A DNA stretch of 8,829 bases from positions 1 to 8,829 of the forward strand of contig WFPH01000157.1 of NCBI GenBank assembly GCA_015487645.1, read 5' to 3'. Positions within the stretch are counted from its first letter, which is position 1. Each line of letters starts with the position of its first letter. Both the position numbers and the translations under genes were made by a program. This DNA comes from Thermosulfurimonas sp. (GTDB lineage: Bacteria; Desulfobacterota; Thermodesulfobacteria; Thermodesulfobacteriales; Thermodesulfobacteriaceae). Positions 1-6,343 of the stretch are shown one piece after another. The notes beneath the pieces were generated by a model, which saw only the letters and a program-made list of their open reading frames with translations, was not told the DNA's origin and did not search any database.

Positions 1-1
1 C

Positions 2-724
2 TTCTACGCTAGCCTCATAGTTTCTTTGCTCTATTTTTTTGAGGGACCGCTCTTTTGGGAGACCCTCTTGTCTTCCCGAACCTTATTTAACCTGCGTCTG
101 AGCCTTTTCTGTGCCACCCTGGCCAGCTTCCTCTCCATTCTCATGGGACTTCCTGCGGCTTACGCTCTCTCTCGCTTCGATTTCCGGGGCAAGCAAATGG
201 TAGACACCCTTCTTGAGCTTCCCCTGATCGTCTCGCCGGCGGCCCTGGGAGCCATGCTCCTTATCTTCTTTAACAATCCCCTGGGCGGCTGGCTTGAGGC
301 CCGAGGCCTACATTTCGTGTTTACCGTAAACGGTATTGTCCTGGCTCAATTTGTGACTACCGCGGGTCTGGCCACCCGTCTCATCAAAGCCGCCCTGGAT
401 GAGATCCCCCCGCGTTACGAAGAAGTGGCCCGCACCCTGGGGGCTAGCCCCCTTAAGGCCTTTCTCACCGTGACCCTGCCTTTAGCTAAAAGGGGGCTTC
501 TTTCGGCTTTTGTCCTCACCTGGGCCAAGGCCCTGGGAGAATTTGGGGCTACCATTACCGTGGCGGGTTCCATGCCCATGCGTACCGAAACGCTGCCTAT
601 CGCTATCTTCATGCGTCTTTCCACCGCGGATCTCAAGGGCACGGCCATTCTCACCCTCATTCTGGTGGGGCTCGGACTTCTGGTCCTCTACAGTGTGCGC
701 AACCTGGGAGCGATCAGGCCATGA
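2..724 (+). CDS. Molybdate/tungstate-type ABC transporter permease (5' end outside window)
   Basis: Inner-membrane permease subunit of an oxyanion ABC importer of the ModB/WtpB type, forming the channel that receives the anion from a periplasmic binding protein. Hydrophobic segments lie near residues 20-42, 63-83, 94-115, 158-180 and 205-226, counted from a TTG at 26. The ABC-coupling EAA loop is clear (EEVARTLGASPLKAF, about 132-146), followed by the family-typical ALGEFGAT and TETLPIAI stretches. The frame is open back to the window edge and codons 2-25 are also hydrophobic (FYASLIVS), so the TTG at 26 is probably not the start and an N-terminal membrane helix lies upstream; I treat the gene as 5'-truncated by the window. 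Its stop overlaps the ATPase start by 4 nt (ATGA). Substrate is inferred from the ModE-like gene two positions downstream; tungstate is as possible as molybdate, and sulfate is less likely. Confidence 0.85.
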   Translation, partial: FYASLIVSLLYFFEGPLFWETLLSSRTLFNLRLSLFCATLASFLSILMGLPAAYALSRFDFRGKQMVDTLLELPLIVSPAALGAMLLIFFNNPLGGWLEARGLHFVFTVNGIVLAQFVTTAGLATRLIKAALDEIPPRYEEVARTLGASPLKAFLTVTLPLAKRGLLSAFVLTWAKALGEFGATITVAGSMPMRTETLPIAIFMRLSTADLKGTAILTLILVGLGLLVLYSVRNLGAIRP

Positions 725-1800
725 TGGAGGTGAGGGATCTGGTTGTCAGGGCCGGAGATTTTCGTCTCGGCGAAATCTCCCTCCGGGTGGAAAAGGGACG
801 AACGCACGTCCTCCTCGGCCCTACCGGCAGCGGGAAGAGCACCCTGCTCGAGACCATCGTGGGCTTGAGGTCCCCGGAGTCCGGAAGGATTCTGGTGGAA
901 GGAAAAGAGATAACCCAGCTCCCGGTGGAAAGGCGGGAACTGGGTTATCTGCCCCAGGATCTGGCCCTATTCCCGCATCTTACCGTGGAAGGGAATATCC
1001 TTTACGGCCTTCGGATGAGAGGCCTTTCCCCAGGGATCTTTCTAGAGGAACTCGTTGAGGTCCTGGGTATTCGAAGGTTACTCAACAGACGCACGGACAC
1101 GCTTTCCGGAGGCGAGCGCCAGAGGGTGGCTTTAGCCCGGGCCCTAGCTCCGGGGTACCGTTACCTGCTTCTCGATGAACCTTTTTCAGCCCTCCATGAA
1201 GGCTTGAGGAGAGAGCTCTGGTTCCTTCTCCGGGATCTCCAGAGGAGATACGGTCTTACCGTTTTGCTGGTCACCCACGATCTTGAGGAGGCCTTTTTCC
1301 TGGGGGACACCGTAAGCGTCATCATGGAAGGCCGGATTCAGCAGACCGGCTCGCGGGAGACGGTCTATCGGTTTCCGAAAACCCTCCGGGTGGCTCGGTT
1401 CTTTGGTTTAAAGAACCTCTTTGAGGGCCGGGTGGAGAGCGTCGGGGAGGGAGCGCTCAGGGTAAGGGTGCCGGTCTTGGGGGAGATCTTGGTGGTGGAA
1501 GGATCAGAGGGGCTTTCGGAAGGATACCGGATTACGCTTGGCATCCGGCCTGAAGATGTAATGTTTCCGCGACCGGAATACCTGAGACCGGATCAGGAGA
1601 ATTTACTTCTAGGGAGGATCACCGCTCTTTACCCTAAGAAGTCTTCCTGGTGGGTTCTCTGTCGCGTGGAGGGTTCGGGATTTTTGCTGGAGGTTGAACT
1701 TCCCGACTATGCCCGAGAGAAACTTGGTCTCCGGGAAGGGGCCTTGGTGAAAATTATCCTTCCCAGAGAAAGGATCTTTATCCTTCTGGAGGAGAAATGA
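721..1800 (+). CDS. Molybdate/tungstate-type ABC transporter ATP-binding protein
   Basis: Cytoplasmic ATPase of 359 aa that powers the permease just upstream. Order of motifs: Walker A GPTGSGKS at 33-40, Q-loop Q79 (GYLPQD), ABC signature LSGGERQR at 128-135, Walker B LLLDEP with D152/E153, and H-loop H186 (VTHD). A C-terminal beta-rich part follows at about 230-359, with IRPEDV near 275-280. This resembles the TOBE/MOP regulatory region of ModC/WtpC ATPases, which can bind oxyanion or set regulation. The D-loop reads SALH where the family normally has SALD. The start ATG at 721 overlaps the permease stop; GGGAG at 706-710 is a plausible ribosome site, and the next codon is also ATG, so the start is uncertain by one residue. 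Assignment to the ModC/WtpC/TupC group is firm at the level of oxyanion importers; the exact anion is inferred. Confidence 0.88.
   Translation: MMEVRDLVVRAGDFRLGEISLRVEKGRTHVLLGPTGSGKSTLLETIVGLRSPESGRILVEGKEITQLPVERRELGYLPQDLALFPHLTVEGNILYGLRMRGLSPGIFLEELVEVLGIRRLLNRRTDTLSGGERQRVALARALAPGYRYLLLDEPFSALHEGLRRELWFLLRDLQRRYGLTVLLVTHDLEEAFFLGDTVSVIMEGRIQQTGSRETVYRFPKTLRVARFFGLKNLFEGRVESVGEGALRVRVPVLGEILVVEGSEGLSEGYRITLGIRPEDVMFPRPEYLRPDQENLLLGRITALYPKKSSWWVLCRVEGSGFLLEVELPDYAREKLGLREGALVKIILPRERIFILLEEK
1788..1794 (+). promoter_or_regulatory. Ribosome binding site of the ModE-like gene
   Basis: GGAGGAG lies inside the end of the ATPase gene, and its GGAGG core is 4 nt from the ATG at 1797. It is the strongest Shine-Dalgarno in the upstream operon and supports the ATGA-overlap start. 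A second GGAGGAG-like run just after the ATG is coding. Confidence 0.6.
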
Positions 1801-2168
1801 AGGACGGAGGAGCAATTTTCAGGGTGCGAGGAAAACTGTGGCTAGAAGGCTCAGAGGGCACCTTCCTCGGCTATGGACGGGTGGTGCTACTTGAGAGAAT
1901 AAAGACCTATGGTTCTATTTCGGAGGCCGCCCGTTCCATGAACATGTCTTACAAGCACGCCTGGGATCTGGTGAATTCCATGAATCGTCAAGCCGGGGTG
2001 CCTCTGGTGGAAACCTTTGTGGGAGGAAGATCCGGAGGAGGCGCGCGCCTTACCAGGGCCGGCGAGGAAGCTATTCGACTCTTCTGGGAACTCTATCGGG
2101 ATCTCGAGGCTTTCCTGGAAAAAAAGACCTCTGAGGTCCGGGATCGCTTGAAAGCCAATTTCGAGTAA
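1797..2168 (+). CDS. ModE-like winged helix-turn-helix transcriptional regulator (single domain)
   Basis: A 123-aa protein matching the N-terminal DNA-binding domain of ModE. A short N-terminal strand region leads to GYGRVVLLERI at 25-35, a helix-turn-helix at about 40-61 (SISEAARSMNMSYKHAWDLV), a basic glycine-rich wing at 75-84 (VGGRSGGGAR), LTRAGEEAI, and a final helix that in ModE makes the dimer. Classical ModE is about 260 aa with two molybdate-binding MOP domains at the C terminus; these are absent here and the protein stops naturally at about the end of the DNA-binding domain. Such short ModE relatives are known, but how they sense molybdate is unclear. The position directly after the transporter ATPase, with a 4-nt overlap, suggests it controls this operon. 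I saw no convincing ModE operator in the window; the operon's promoter lies upstream of it. Confidence 0.85.
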   Translation: MKDGGAIFRVRGKLWLEGSEGTFLGYGRVVLLERIKTYGSISEAARSMNMSYKHAWDLVNSMNRQAGVPLVETFVGGRSGGGARLTRAGEEAIRLFWELYRDLEAFLEKKTSEVRDRLKANFE

Positions 2169-2176
2169 ATACTTAA

Positions 2177-3100
2177 GTGAGGATGACGGCAGAACTTTAC
2201 TATTCTCTTAACCGGTTTCTGAAGGAACATTTCGGTGAGAGGGTGCAGAAGGTCCCTCTGGATGCCGGTTTTACCTGCCCGAACCGGGATGGCACCAAAG
2301 GGCGCGGGGGGTGCCTGTATTGCAACGCCTACGGGTCGGGGACCGGGGCCTTTAGGAAAGGGCTTTCCATAAGGGAACAAATGCTTCGAGGGATGGCCCA
2401 CATGGCCCGTCGGTACGGGGCCCGGAAGTTCCTAGCCTATTTCCAGGCCTTCTCCAACACCTACGGGCCACCAGACCTTCTCCGGAGGCGTTATCAGGAG
2501 GCCTTGGTGGACGAACGGGTAGTGGGCCTTTGTATCGGGACGCGACCGGACTGTGTGGATGAAACTGTGGCCGAAGTGCTGGCGGAATTCCAGGCGAAAG
2601 GACTCATGGTCTGGGTGGAACTAGGCTTGCAGAGCGTTCACAATGAAACCCTTGTCCGGATTAATAGAGGTCACACTTTTGAGGATTTCGTGAGGGCCCT
2701 TGAGATTTTAAAGGTCCGCGGCCTTCTCGTGTGCGTGCATATCATCTTCGGGCTTCCCGGGGAGGGCCATCTCGAGATGCTAGAGACCGTAAGGACGCTT
2801 GCGCGACTGCCCATTGATGGAATCAAGTTTCACGAACTTTACGTGGTTAAGGGTTCCGGGATGGAAAAACTTTATCGGGAAGGGCAGTATCTTCCCCTTA
2901 CCCAAGGTGAGTATGCCGATCTGGTGGCCGAGGCCATCGCACACCTTCCGCCACAGGTAGTTATTCAGAGGCTTACCGGGGATCCCCGACCGGAGGAGCT
3001 GGTGGCTCCGGATTGGGCCCGGGACAAATCCGGCACCCGGCGTCTCATCGAGGAGACCCTGCGCAATCGGGGTCTTTATCAGGGAAAATATCTGGAGTAG
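2177..3100 (+). CDS. yhcC: YhcC/TIGR01212-family radical SAM protein
   Basis: A 307-aa radical S-adenosylmethionine protein of the YhcC family, whose substrate is not established. The iron-sulfur motif has the family's long spacing: C34, C46 and C49 (GFTCPNRDG, then GGCLYCN). Other family blocks are YFQAFSNTY, GLCIGTRPDC, VWVELGLQS, RINRGH, IIFGLPGEG and GIKFHELYVVKG, in the order found in E. coli YhcC. The length is typical. The start is uncertain: GTG at 2177 has no Shine-Dalgarno before it, and ATG at 2183 has GTGAGG directly against it; either removes at most two residues. It begins 8 nt after the ModE-like gene and probably shares its transcript. The link to molybdate uptake or biotin is positional only; it does not look like a molybdenum cofactor enzyme. 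Confidence 0.87.
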   Translation: MRMTAELYYSLNRFLKEHFGERVQKVPLDAGFTCPNRDGTKGRGGCLYCNAYGSGTGAFRKGLSIREQMLRGMAHMARRYGARKFLAYFQAFSNTYGPPDLLRRRYQEALVDERVVGLCIGTRPDCVDETVAEVLAEFQAKGLMVWVELGLQSVHNETLVRINRGHTFEDFVRALEILKVRGLLVCVHIIFGLPGEGHLEMLETVRTLARLPIDGIKFHELYVVKGSGMEKLYREGQYLPLTQGEYADLVAEAIAHLPPQVVIQRLTGDPRPEELVAPDWARDKSGTRRLIEETLRNRGLYQGKYLE

Positions 3101-3106
3101 AGGTCG

Positions 3107-3135
3107 TTGCCGGGGCAAAGGCTTGCGGCTAGAAT
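3107..3135 (+). promoter_or_regulatory. Candidate sigma-70-type promoter for the biotin operon
   Basis: In the 44-nt gap between yhcC and bioA, TTGCCG (3107-3112) and TAGAAT (3130-3135) sit exactly 17 nt apart, matching the -35 and -10 consensus at 4 of 6 and 5 of 6 positions. Transcription would begin around 3141-3143, only a few bases before the bioA ATG at 3145, so the message would be nearly leaderless. The -35 overlaps a small inverted repeat, TTGCC-GG-GGCAA (3107-3118), and GCAA-AGGC-TTGC (3115-3126) overlaps that in turn; either could be a protein binding site. No BirA or BioR operator consensus is visible. This is pattern matching in a G+C-rich genome, so it may be chance; the operon could also be read from upstream. 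Confidence 0.35.
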
Positions 3136-3144
3136 GAGAGGGTC

Positions 3145-4533
3145 ATGCAGTGGGATCAAAAGCGAATTCTGGAGATCGACCGCCGGCACATCTGGCATCC
3201 CTATACTCAGATGAAGGACTACGAGGCCCGGGATCCCCTGGTGATTACCCGGGCCCGGGGGCTCAAACTCTACACCGCCGACGGTCGGGAACTCTACGAC
3301 ACCATTTCCTCCTGGTGGGCCAATCTCCACGGGCATCTCCACCCGGCCCTGAACCAGGCCCTGAAGGAACAGCTTGAATACCTTGAGCACGTAAACTTTT
3401 CCGGTTTCACCCATCCCTACGCCGTAGAAGTGGTGGAAAGGCTTCGCCGGTTCCTGCCCACGGAGCTTACCCGCTTTTTCTTCTCCGACAACGGCTCCAC
3501 CGCGGTGGAGGTGGCTCTCAAGATGGCCTTTCAGTTCTGGCAAAACCAGGGGGCCACCCAGAAGACCCGTTTTGTGTGCCTGGAAGAGGCTTACCACGGA
3601 GATACCCTGGGGGCGGTTAGCGTGGGCGGGGTGGATCTCTTTTTCCGCCTCTACCGTCCCCTGACCTTTGAGACCTTCCGGGCCCCGGCCCCCTACTGCT
3701 ACCGCTGTCCGGAAAACCCTTCTCTGGATTTTACTCGGGATGCCGAGCATATTAAATGTGATTTGCGTTGTCTTGAAGGCTTAGAGAGAATTCTTAAAGA
3801 ATATTCGCATGAGATTTGTGCCGTTATTGTTGAGCCCAGGTTGCTGGCCGCCGGGGGCATGATCGTCTACCCTGCGGACTACCTCCGGGGGCTCCGGGAG
3901 ATTACTAGGCGTTACGGGGTCTTTCTCATTTTCGACGAGGTAGCCACGGGTTTCGGACGCACCGGGGCTATGTTTGCTCTGGAGAGCGCCGGGGTGGTGC
4001 CGGATATCCTTTGCCTCTCCAAAGGGCTAACTGCGGGTTACCTGCCCCTGGCCCTCACCGTGACCACCGAGGAGATCTACCAGGCTTTTTATGCCGACTA
4101 CCTCGAAGGCAAGACCTTCTATCACGGTCACACCTACACCGCCAATCCCCTGGCCTGTGCGGTGGCTGTAGCCAATCTTAAACTTTTCGAGGAAGAGCGC
4201 CCTCTGGAAAAGGGGGCCGAGGCCCGGGCCTATTTTCACCGTCGGCTCCTCGAGATTTTTGCCCCCAAAGAGTATGTGGGCGACATCCGGTACCTGGGCT
4301 ACGTGGGGGCGATAGAACTGGTGCGTGATCGCGGAACCAGGGAGCCCTTTCCTCCGGAAAAGCGGGTAGGGTTTCAGATCTATATGGCCTCTCTCGAAGA
4401 GGGGGTAGTGCTCAGGCCTCTGGGGGATGTCATTTACTGGTTCCTGCCTCTCTGCGTAACCAAGACGGATCTCGAGGAGATCCTCACCCGAAGTCTCCGG
4501 GTCATAGATCGGGTGATCAGAGAGCTTTCCTGA
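3145..4533 (+). CDS. bioA: Adenosylmethionine-8-amino-7-oxononanoate aminotransferase (DAPA synthase)
   Basis: PLP enzyme of 462 aa that converts 8-amino-7-oxononanoate (KAPA) to 7,8-diaminononanoate, the third step of ring assembly. Seen: HIWHPYTQMKDY near 15-26, SSWWANLHGH at 55-64, the PLP-phosphate loop SDNGSTA at 114-120, YHGDTLG at 150-156, FDEVATGFGRTG at 263-274 with D264 for the PLP ring nitrogen, the Schiff-base lysine K293 in LSKGLTAGYLP, and HGHTYTANP at 327-335. The class-III aminotransferase fold and BioA family are clear. Like Bacillus BioA, it has an extra segment at about 180-212; here this carries four cysteines (185, 188, 205, 209). Whether the amino donor is SAM, as in E. 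coli, or lysine, as in Bacillus, cannot be read safely from sequence. Codons 203-228 (3751-3830) are sharply AT-rich against the rest of the gene. GAGAGG at 3136-3141 is a plausible ribosome site close to the ATG. Confidence 0.95.
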   Translation: MQWDQKRILEIDRRHIWHPYTQMKDYEARDPLVITRARGLKLYTADGRELYDTISSWWANLHGHLHPALNQALKEQLEYLEHVNFSGFTHPYAVEVVERLRRFLPTELTRFFFSDNGSTAVEVALKMAFQFWQNQGATQKTRFVCLEEAYHGDTLGAVSVGGVDLFFRLYRPLTFETFRAPAPYCYRCPENPSLDFTRDAEHIKCDLRCLEGLERILKEYSHEICAVIVEPRLLAAGGMIVYPADYLRGLREITRRYGVFLIFDEVATGFGRTGAMFALESAGVVPDILCLSKGLTAGYLPLALTVTTEEIYQAFYADYLEGKTFYHGHTYTANPLACAVAVANLKLFEEERPLEKGAEARAYFHRRLLEIFAPKEYVGDIRYLGYVGAIELVRDRGTREPFPPEKRVGFQIYMASLEEGVVLRPLGDVIYWFLPLCVTKTDLEEILTRSLRVIDRVIRELS

Positions 4534-4537
4534 AAGG
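4532..4537 (+). promoter_or_regulatory. Ribosome binding site of bioF
   Basis: GAAAGG overlaps the bioA stop codon (4531-4533) and lies 7 nt before the bioF ATG at 4545, supporting that start and tight coupling of bioF to bioA translation. Confidence 0.5.
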
Positions 4538-4544
4538 CTCTTTC

Positions 4545-5693
4545 ATGCTCGACGATCTTAGGCGGGAACTCGAAGCCCTGGCGGCCAGAGGTCGGAAACG
4601 CAGCCTACGGGTGATTTCGGCCCGCAGGGGCCCCTGGGTAAAAGTGGAGGGGAGGTGGCTTCTTAATCTCTCCTCCAATGATTATCTGGGGCTTTCAACC
4701 GAGATCTCATCCGAAAGGATCTTGGCGGTCCTCGAGGAATTCGGGAGCGGAGCCGGGGCTGCCCGGCTTCTTTCCGGAAACCATCTTTACTACGCCGAGC
4801 TGGAGGAGACCCTGCAGGAACTTTACGGTCGTCCGGCCCTGGTCTTCTCCAGTGGTTACCTGGCCAACTTGGGGGTGCTCTCCGGGCTTTGTAGCCGAAA
4901 GGATGTAATCTTTGCCGACAAGCTGGTTCACGCCAGCCTTATCGACGGCCTGCGCCTTTCCGGGGCCACCTTTTTCCGCTATCCCCACCGGGATCTCTCC
5001 GCCCTTGAGGATCTGTTGCGGAAACACCGCGGCCGTTACCGCCGGGCGATCATCCTTACGGAATCCATCTTCAGCATGGATGGCGATTTTCCGGATCTGC
5101 CGGCCCTGGTAGAACTCAAGCGGCGGTACGAGGCCCTGCTGGTGGTGGATGAGGCTCACGCCGTGGGAGTTTTTGGGGAGAGGGGCCTGGGGCTGGCCGA
5201 GGAGATGGGCGTTCTTTCCGAGATAGATGTTCTCATCGGGACTTTCGGAAAAGCCCTGGGAAGTTACGGGGCCTTCGTGGTGGCCGAGGAAGTGGTGAGA
5301 GCTTATCTCATTAACCGGGCCCGGGCCTTCATCTTCACTACGGCCCTGCCCCCGGTGGTGGTGGCGGCCTCTCTGGTGGGCTTGCGGGAGGCCGCGGCCT
5401 CTTCCAGGCGGCGGAAGAAGGTCCGGGATCTGGCCCGTGCCTTTCGGGAGAGCCTCGGGAAGACTTCCGGGGGACTTGCGGACCAGGTCCCCATCCTGCC
5501 CGTAATCGTGGGTGGTGATCGGGAGACTCTGGCGCTTTCCGAAAGGTTATTTGCGGCCGGTTTCCTGGCCCCGGCCATAAGGCCCCCCACGGTGCCCGAA
5601 GGGACAGCCCGGTTGCGGCTTTCCCTTTCGGCGAGCATGGAGTGGGAAGACTTAAGGCCCCTGGTGGAAATCTTACGGGAGTCATGCGACTGA
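4545..5693 (+). CDS. bioF: 8-amino-7-oxononanoate synthase
   Basis: PLP-dependent alpha-oxoamine synthase of 382 aa that condenses pimeloyl-ACP (or pimeloyl-CoA) with L-alanine, releasing CO2, to give KAPA. Landmarks: SSNDYLGLS at 43-51, GSGAGAARLLSGN at 67-79, SSGYLANLG at 102-110, H129 in LVHASLIDG stacking on the cofactor, SIFSMDGD at 174-181, the VVDEAHAVG block with D202 and H205, and the Schiff-base lysine K236 in TFGKALGSYGAF. Length and motif spacing match the family; K236 has the same number as recalled for E. coli BioF. Confusion with the related KBL, serine palmitoyltransferase or ALA synthase is unlikely given the bio genes on both sides. It begins 11 nt after bioA, and its last 10 nt overlap bioG. 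Confidence 0.95.
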   Translation: MLDDLRRELEALAARGRKRSLRVISARRGPWVKVEGRWLLNLSSNDYLGLSTEISSERILAVLEEFGSGAGAARLLSGNHLYYAELEETLQELYGRPALVFSSGYLANLGVLSGLCSRKDVIFADKLVHASLIDGLRLSGATFFRYPHRDLSALEDLLRKHRGRYRRAIILTESIFSMDGDFPDLPALVELKRRYEALLVVDEAHAVGVFGERGLGLAEEMGVLSEIDVLIGTFGKALGSYGAFVVAEEVVRAYLINRARAFIFTTALPPVVVAASLVGLREAAASSRRRKKVRDLARAFRESLGKTSGGLADQVPILPVIVGGDRETLALSERLFAAGFLAPAIRPPTVPEGTARLRLSLSASMEWEDLRPLVEILRESCD

Positions 5694-6343
5694 AACTTCT
5701 GGGGGATCCGAAAGCCCCGGATCTTTTAATCTTTTTCAATGGCTGGGCCATGGACGAAAGGCCCTTCGTCTCGCTGTGGCCTCAAGGGATGAGGATAGCC
5801 ATGCTCTTTGACTATCGGGATCTCACCCTCCCGGAGCTTCCGTCGGTTCGCGGACGGACGCTGGTCCTGGCCTGGTCCTTGGGAGTCTACGCGGCTCTCT
5901 ATCACCTTGAGATTCTTCCCTCCCGGATAGTTTTCCTGGCCGGGACCGGGGTCTTCAAGGATCGCCTCTACGGGATAGATCCCCGGGTGCTGGATTTGAC
6001 CCTTGCGGCCCTGAAGGAAAAGGGGTATCCGGTGCTGGAACGATTTTATCGGCGCATGTTTGCGAAAGAAGACTCTTATCGAAGGTTTTGGGCCAACCCT
6101 CCGCAAAGGGAGCTTGCGGAAGTGATCGAGGAACTCGAGGCCGCCGGAAGCTTTCCGGCCCTATTTCCGGAAATACCCCCGGAGGCCCGCGTCCTGATTC
6201 CCGAGAAAGACGACATCATACCCTGCTCCGCTCAGGAGCGTTTCTGGGAGAAGGCCAAGGGGTCTTTCGTGCGATTTCCGGAAGGCCATTTTCCCTTTTA
6301 CGCTCGCCGGGATCTCCTGGCCTGGTTCCACGATGTCCCGTGA
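5684..6343 (+). CDS. bioG: Pimeloyl-ACP methyl ester carboxylesterase, BioG family (DUF452)
   Basis: Small alpha/beta-hydrolase of 219 aa, assigned to the BioG family, which replaces BioH in many bacteria: it removes the methyl ester from pimeloyl-ACP methyl ester so that chain growth stops and BioF can use the product. The family's N-terminal block is present (FFNGWAMDERPF, 17-28), as is FDYRDL (42-47). The nucleophile is S65 in AWSLGVYAA, the likely acid is D176 or D177 (EKDDIIP), and the histidine is H202 in EGHFPFY, completing a Ser-Asp-His triad. I chose ATG 5684 over an upstream in-frame GTG at 5642 because the upstream 14 codons lie inside bioF and do not resemble the family's N terminus, while GGGAG (5677-5681) sits just before the ATG. 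It overlaps bioF by 10 nt and bioC by 11 nt. Placement next to bioC strongly supports the role. Confidence 0.88.
   Translation: MRLKLLGDPKAPDLLIFFNGWAMDERPFVSLWPQGMRIAMLFDYRDLTLPELPSVRGRTLVLAWSLGVYAALYHLEILPSRIVFLAGTGVFKDRLYGIDPRVLDLTLAALKEKGYPVLERFYRRMFAKEDSYRRFWANPPQRELAEVIEELEAAGSFPALFPEIPPEARVLIPEKDDIIPCSAQERFWEKAKGSFVRFPEGHFPFYARRDLLAWFHDVP

Noticed and set aside
26..28. TTG at 26 as the true permease start
   Set aside because: The frame stays open and hydrophobic to the window edge, and no ribosome site precedes the TTG; an upstream start outside the window is more likely.
510..1058. A 182-codon plus-strand frame spanning the permease/ATPase junction
   Set aside because: Out of frame with two clear ABC genes, low-complexity Arg/Pro/Ser-rich product, no family resemblance.
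3101..3144. BirA or BioR operator before bioA
   Set aside because: Neither the TTGTAAAC/GTTTACAA-type palindrome nor the TTATAGATAA-type box is present.
3079..3750. A 223-codon minus-strand open frame antisense to bioA
   Set aside because: It lies opposite a fully supported bioA, has Pro/Gly-rich non-family composition typical of an antisense shadow in G+C-rich DNA, and has no credible ribosome site.
3773..3805. A promoter inside the AT-rich island of bioA (TTGAAG with a downstream AATATT)
   Set aside because: The spacing to the best -10 match is about 21 nt and other pairs are poor; not strong enough to list as a feature.
5642..5683. GTG at 5642 as the bioG start
   Set aside because: It would extend the overlap with bioF to 52 nt and add residues unlike BioG N termini; ATG 5684 has a nearby GGGAG.
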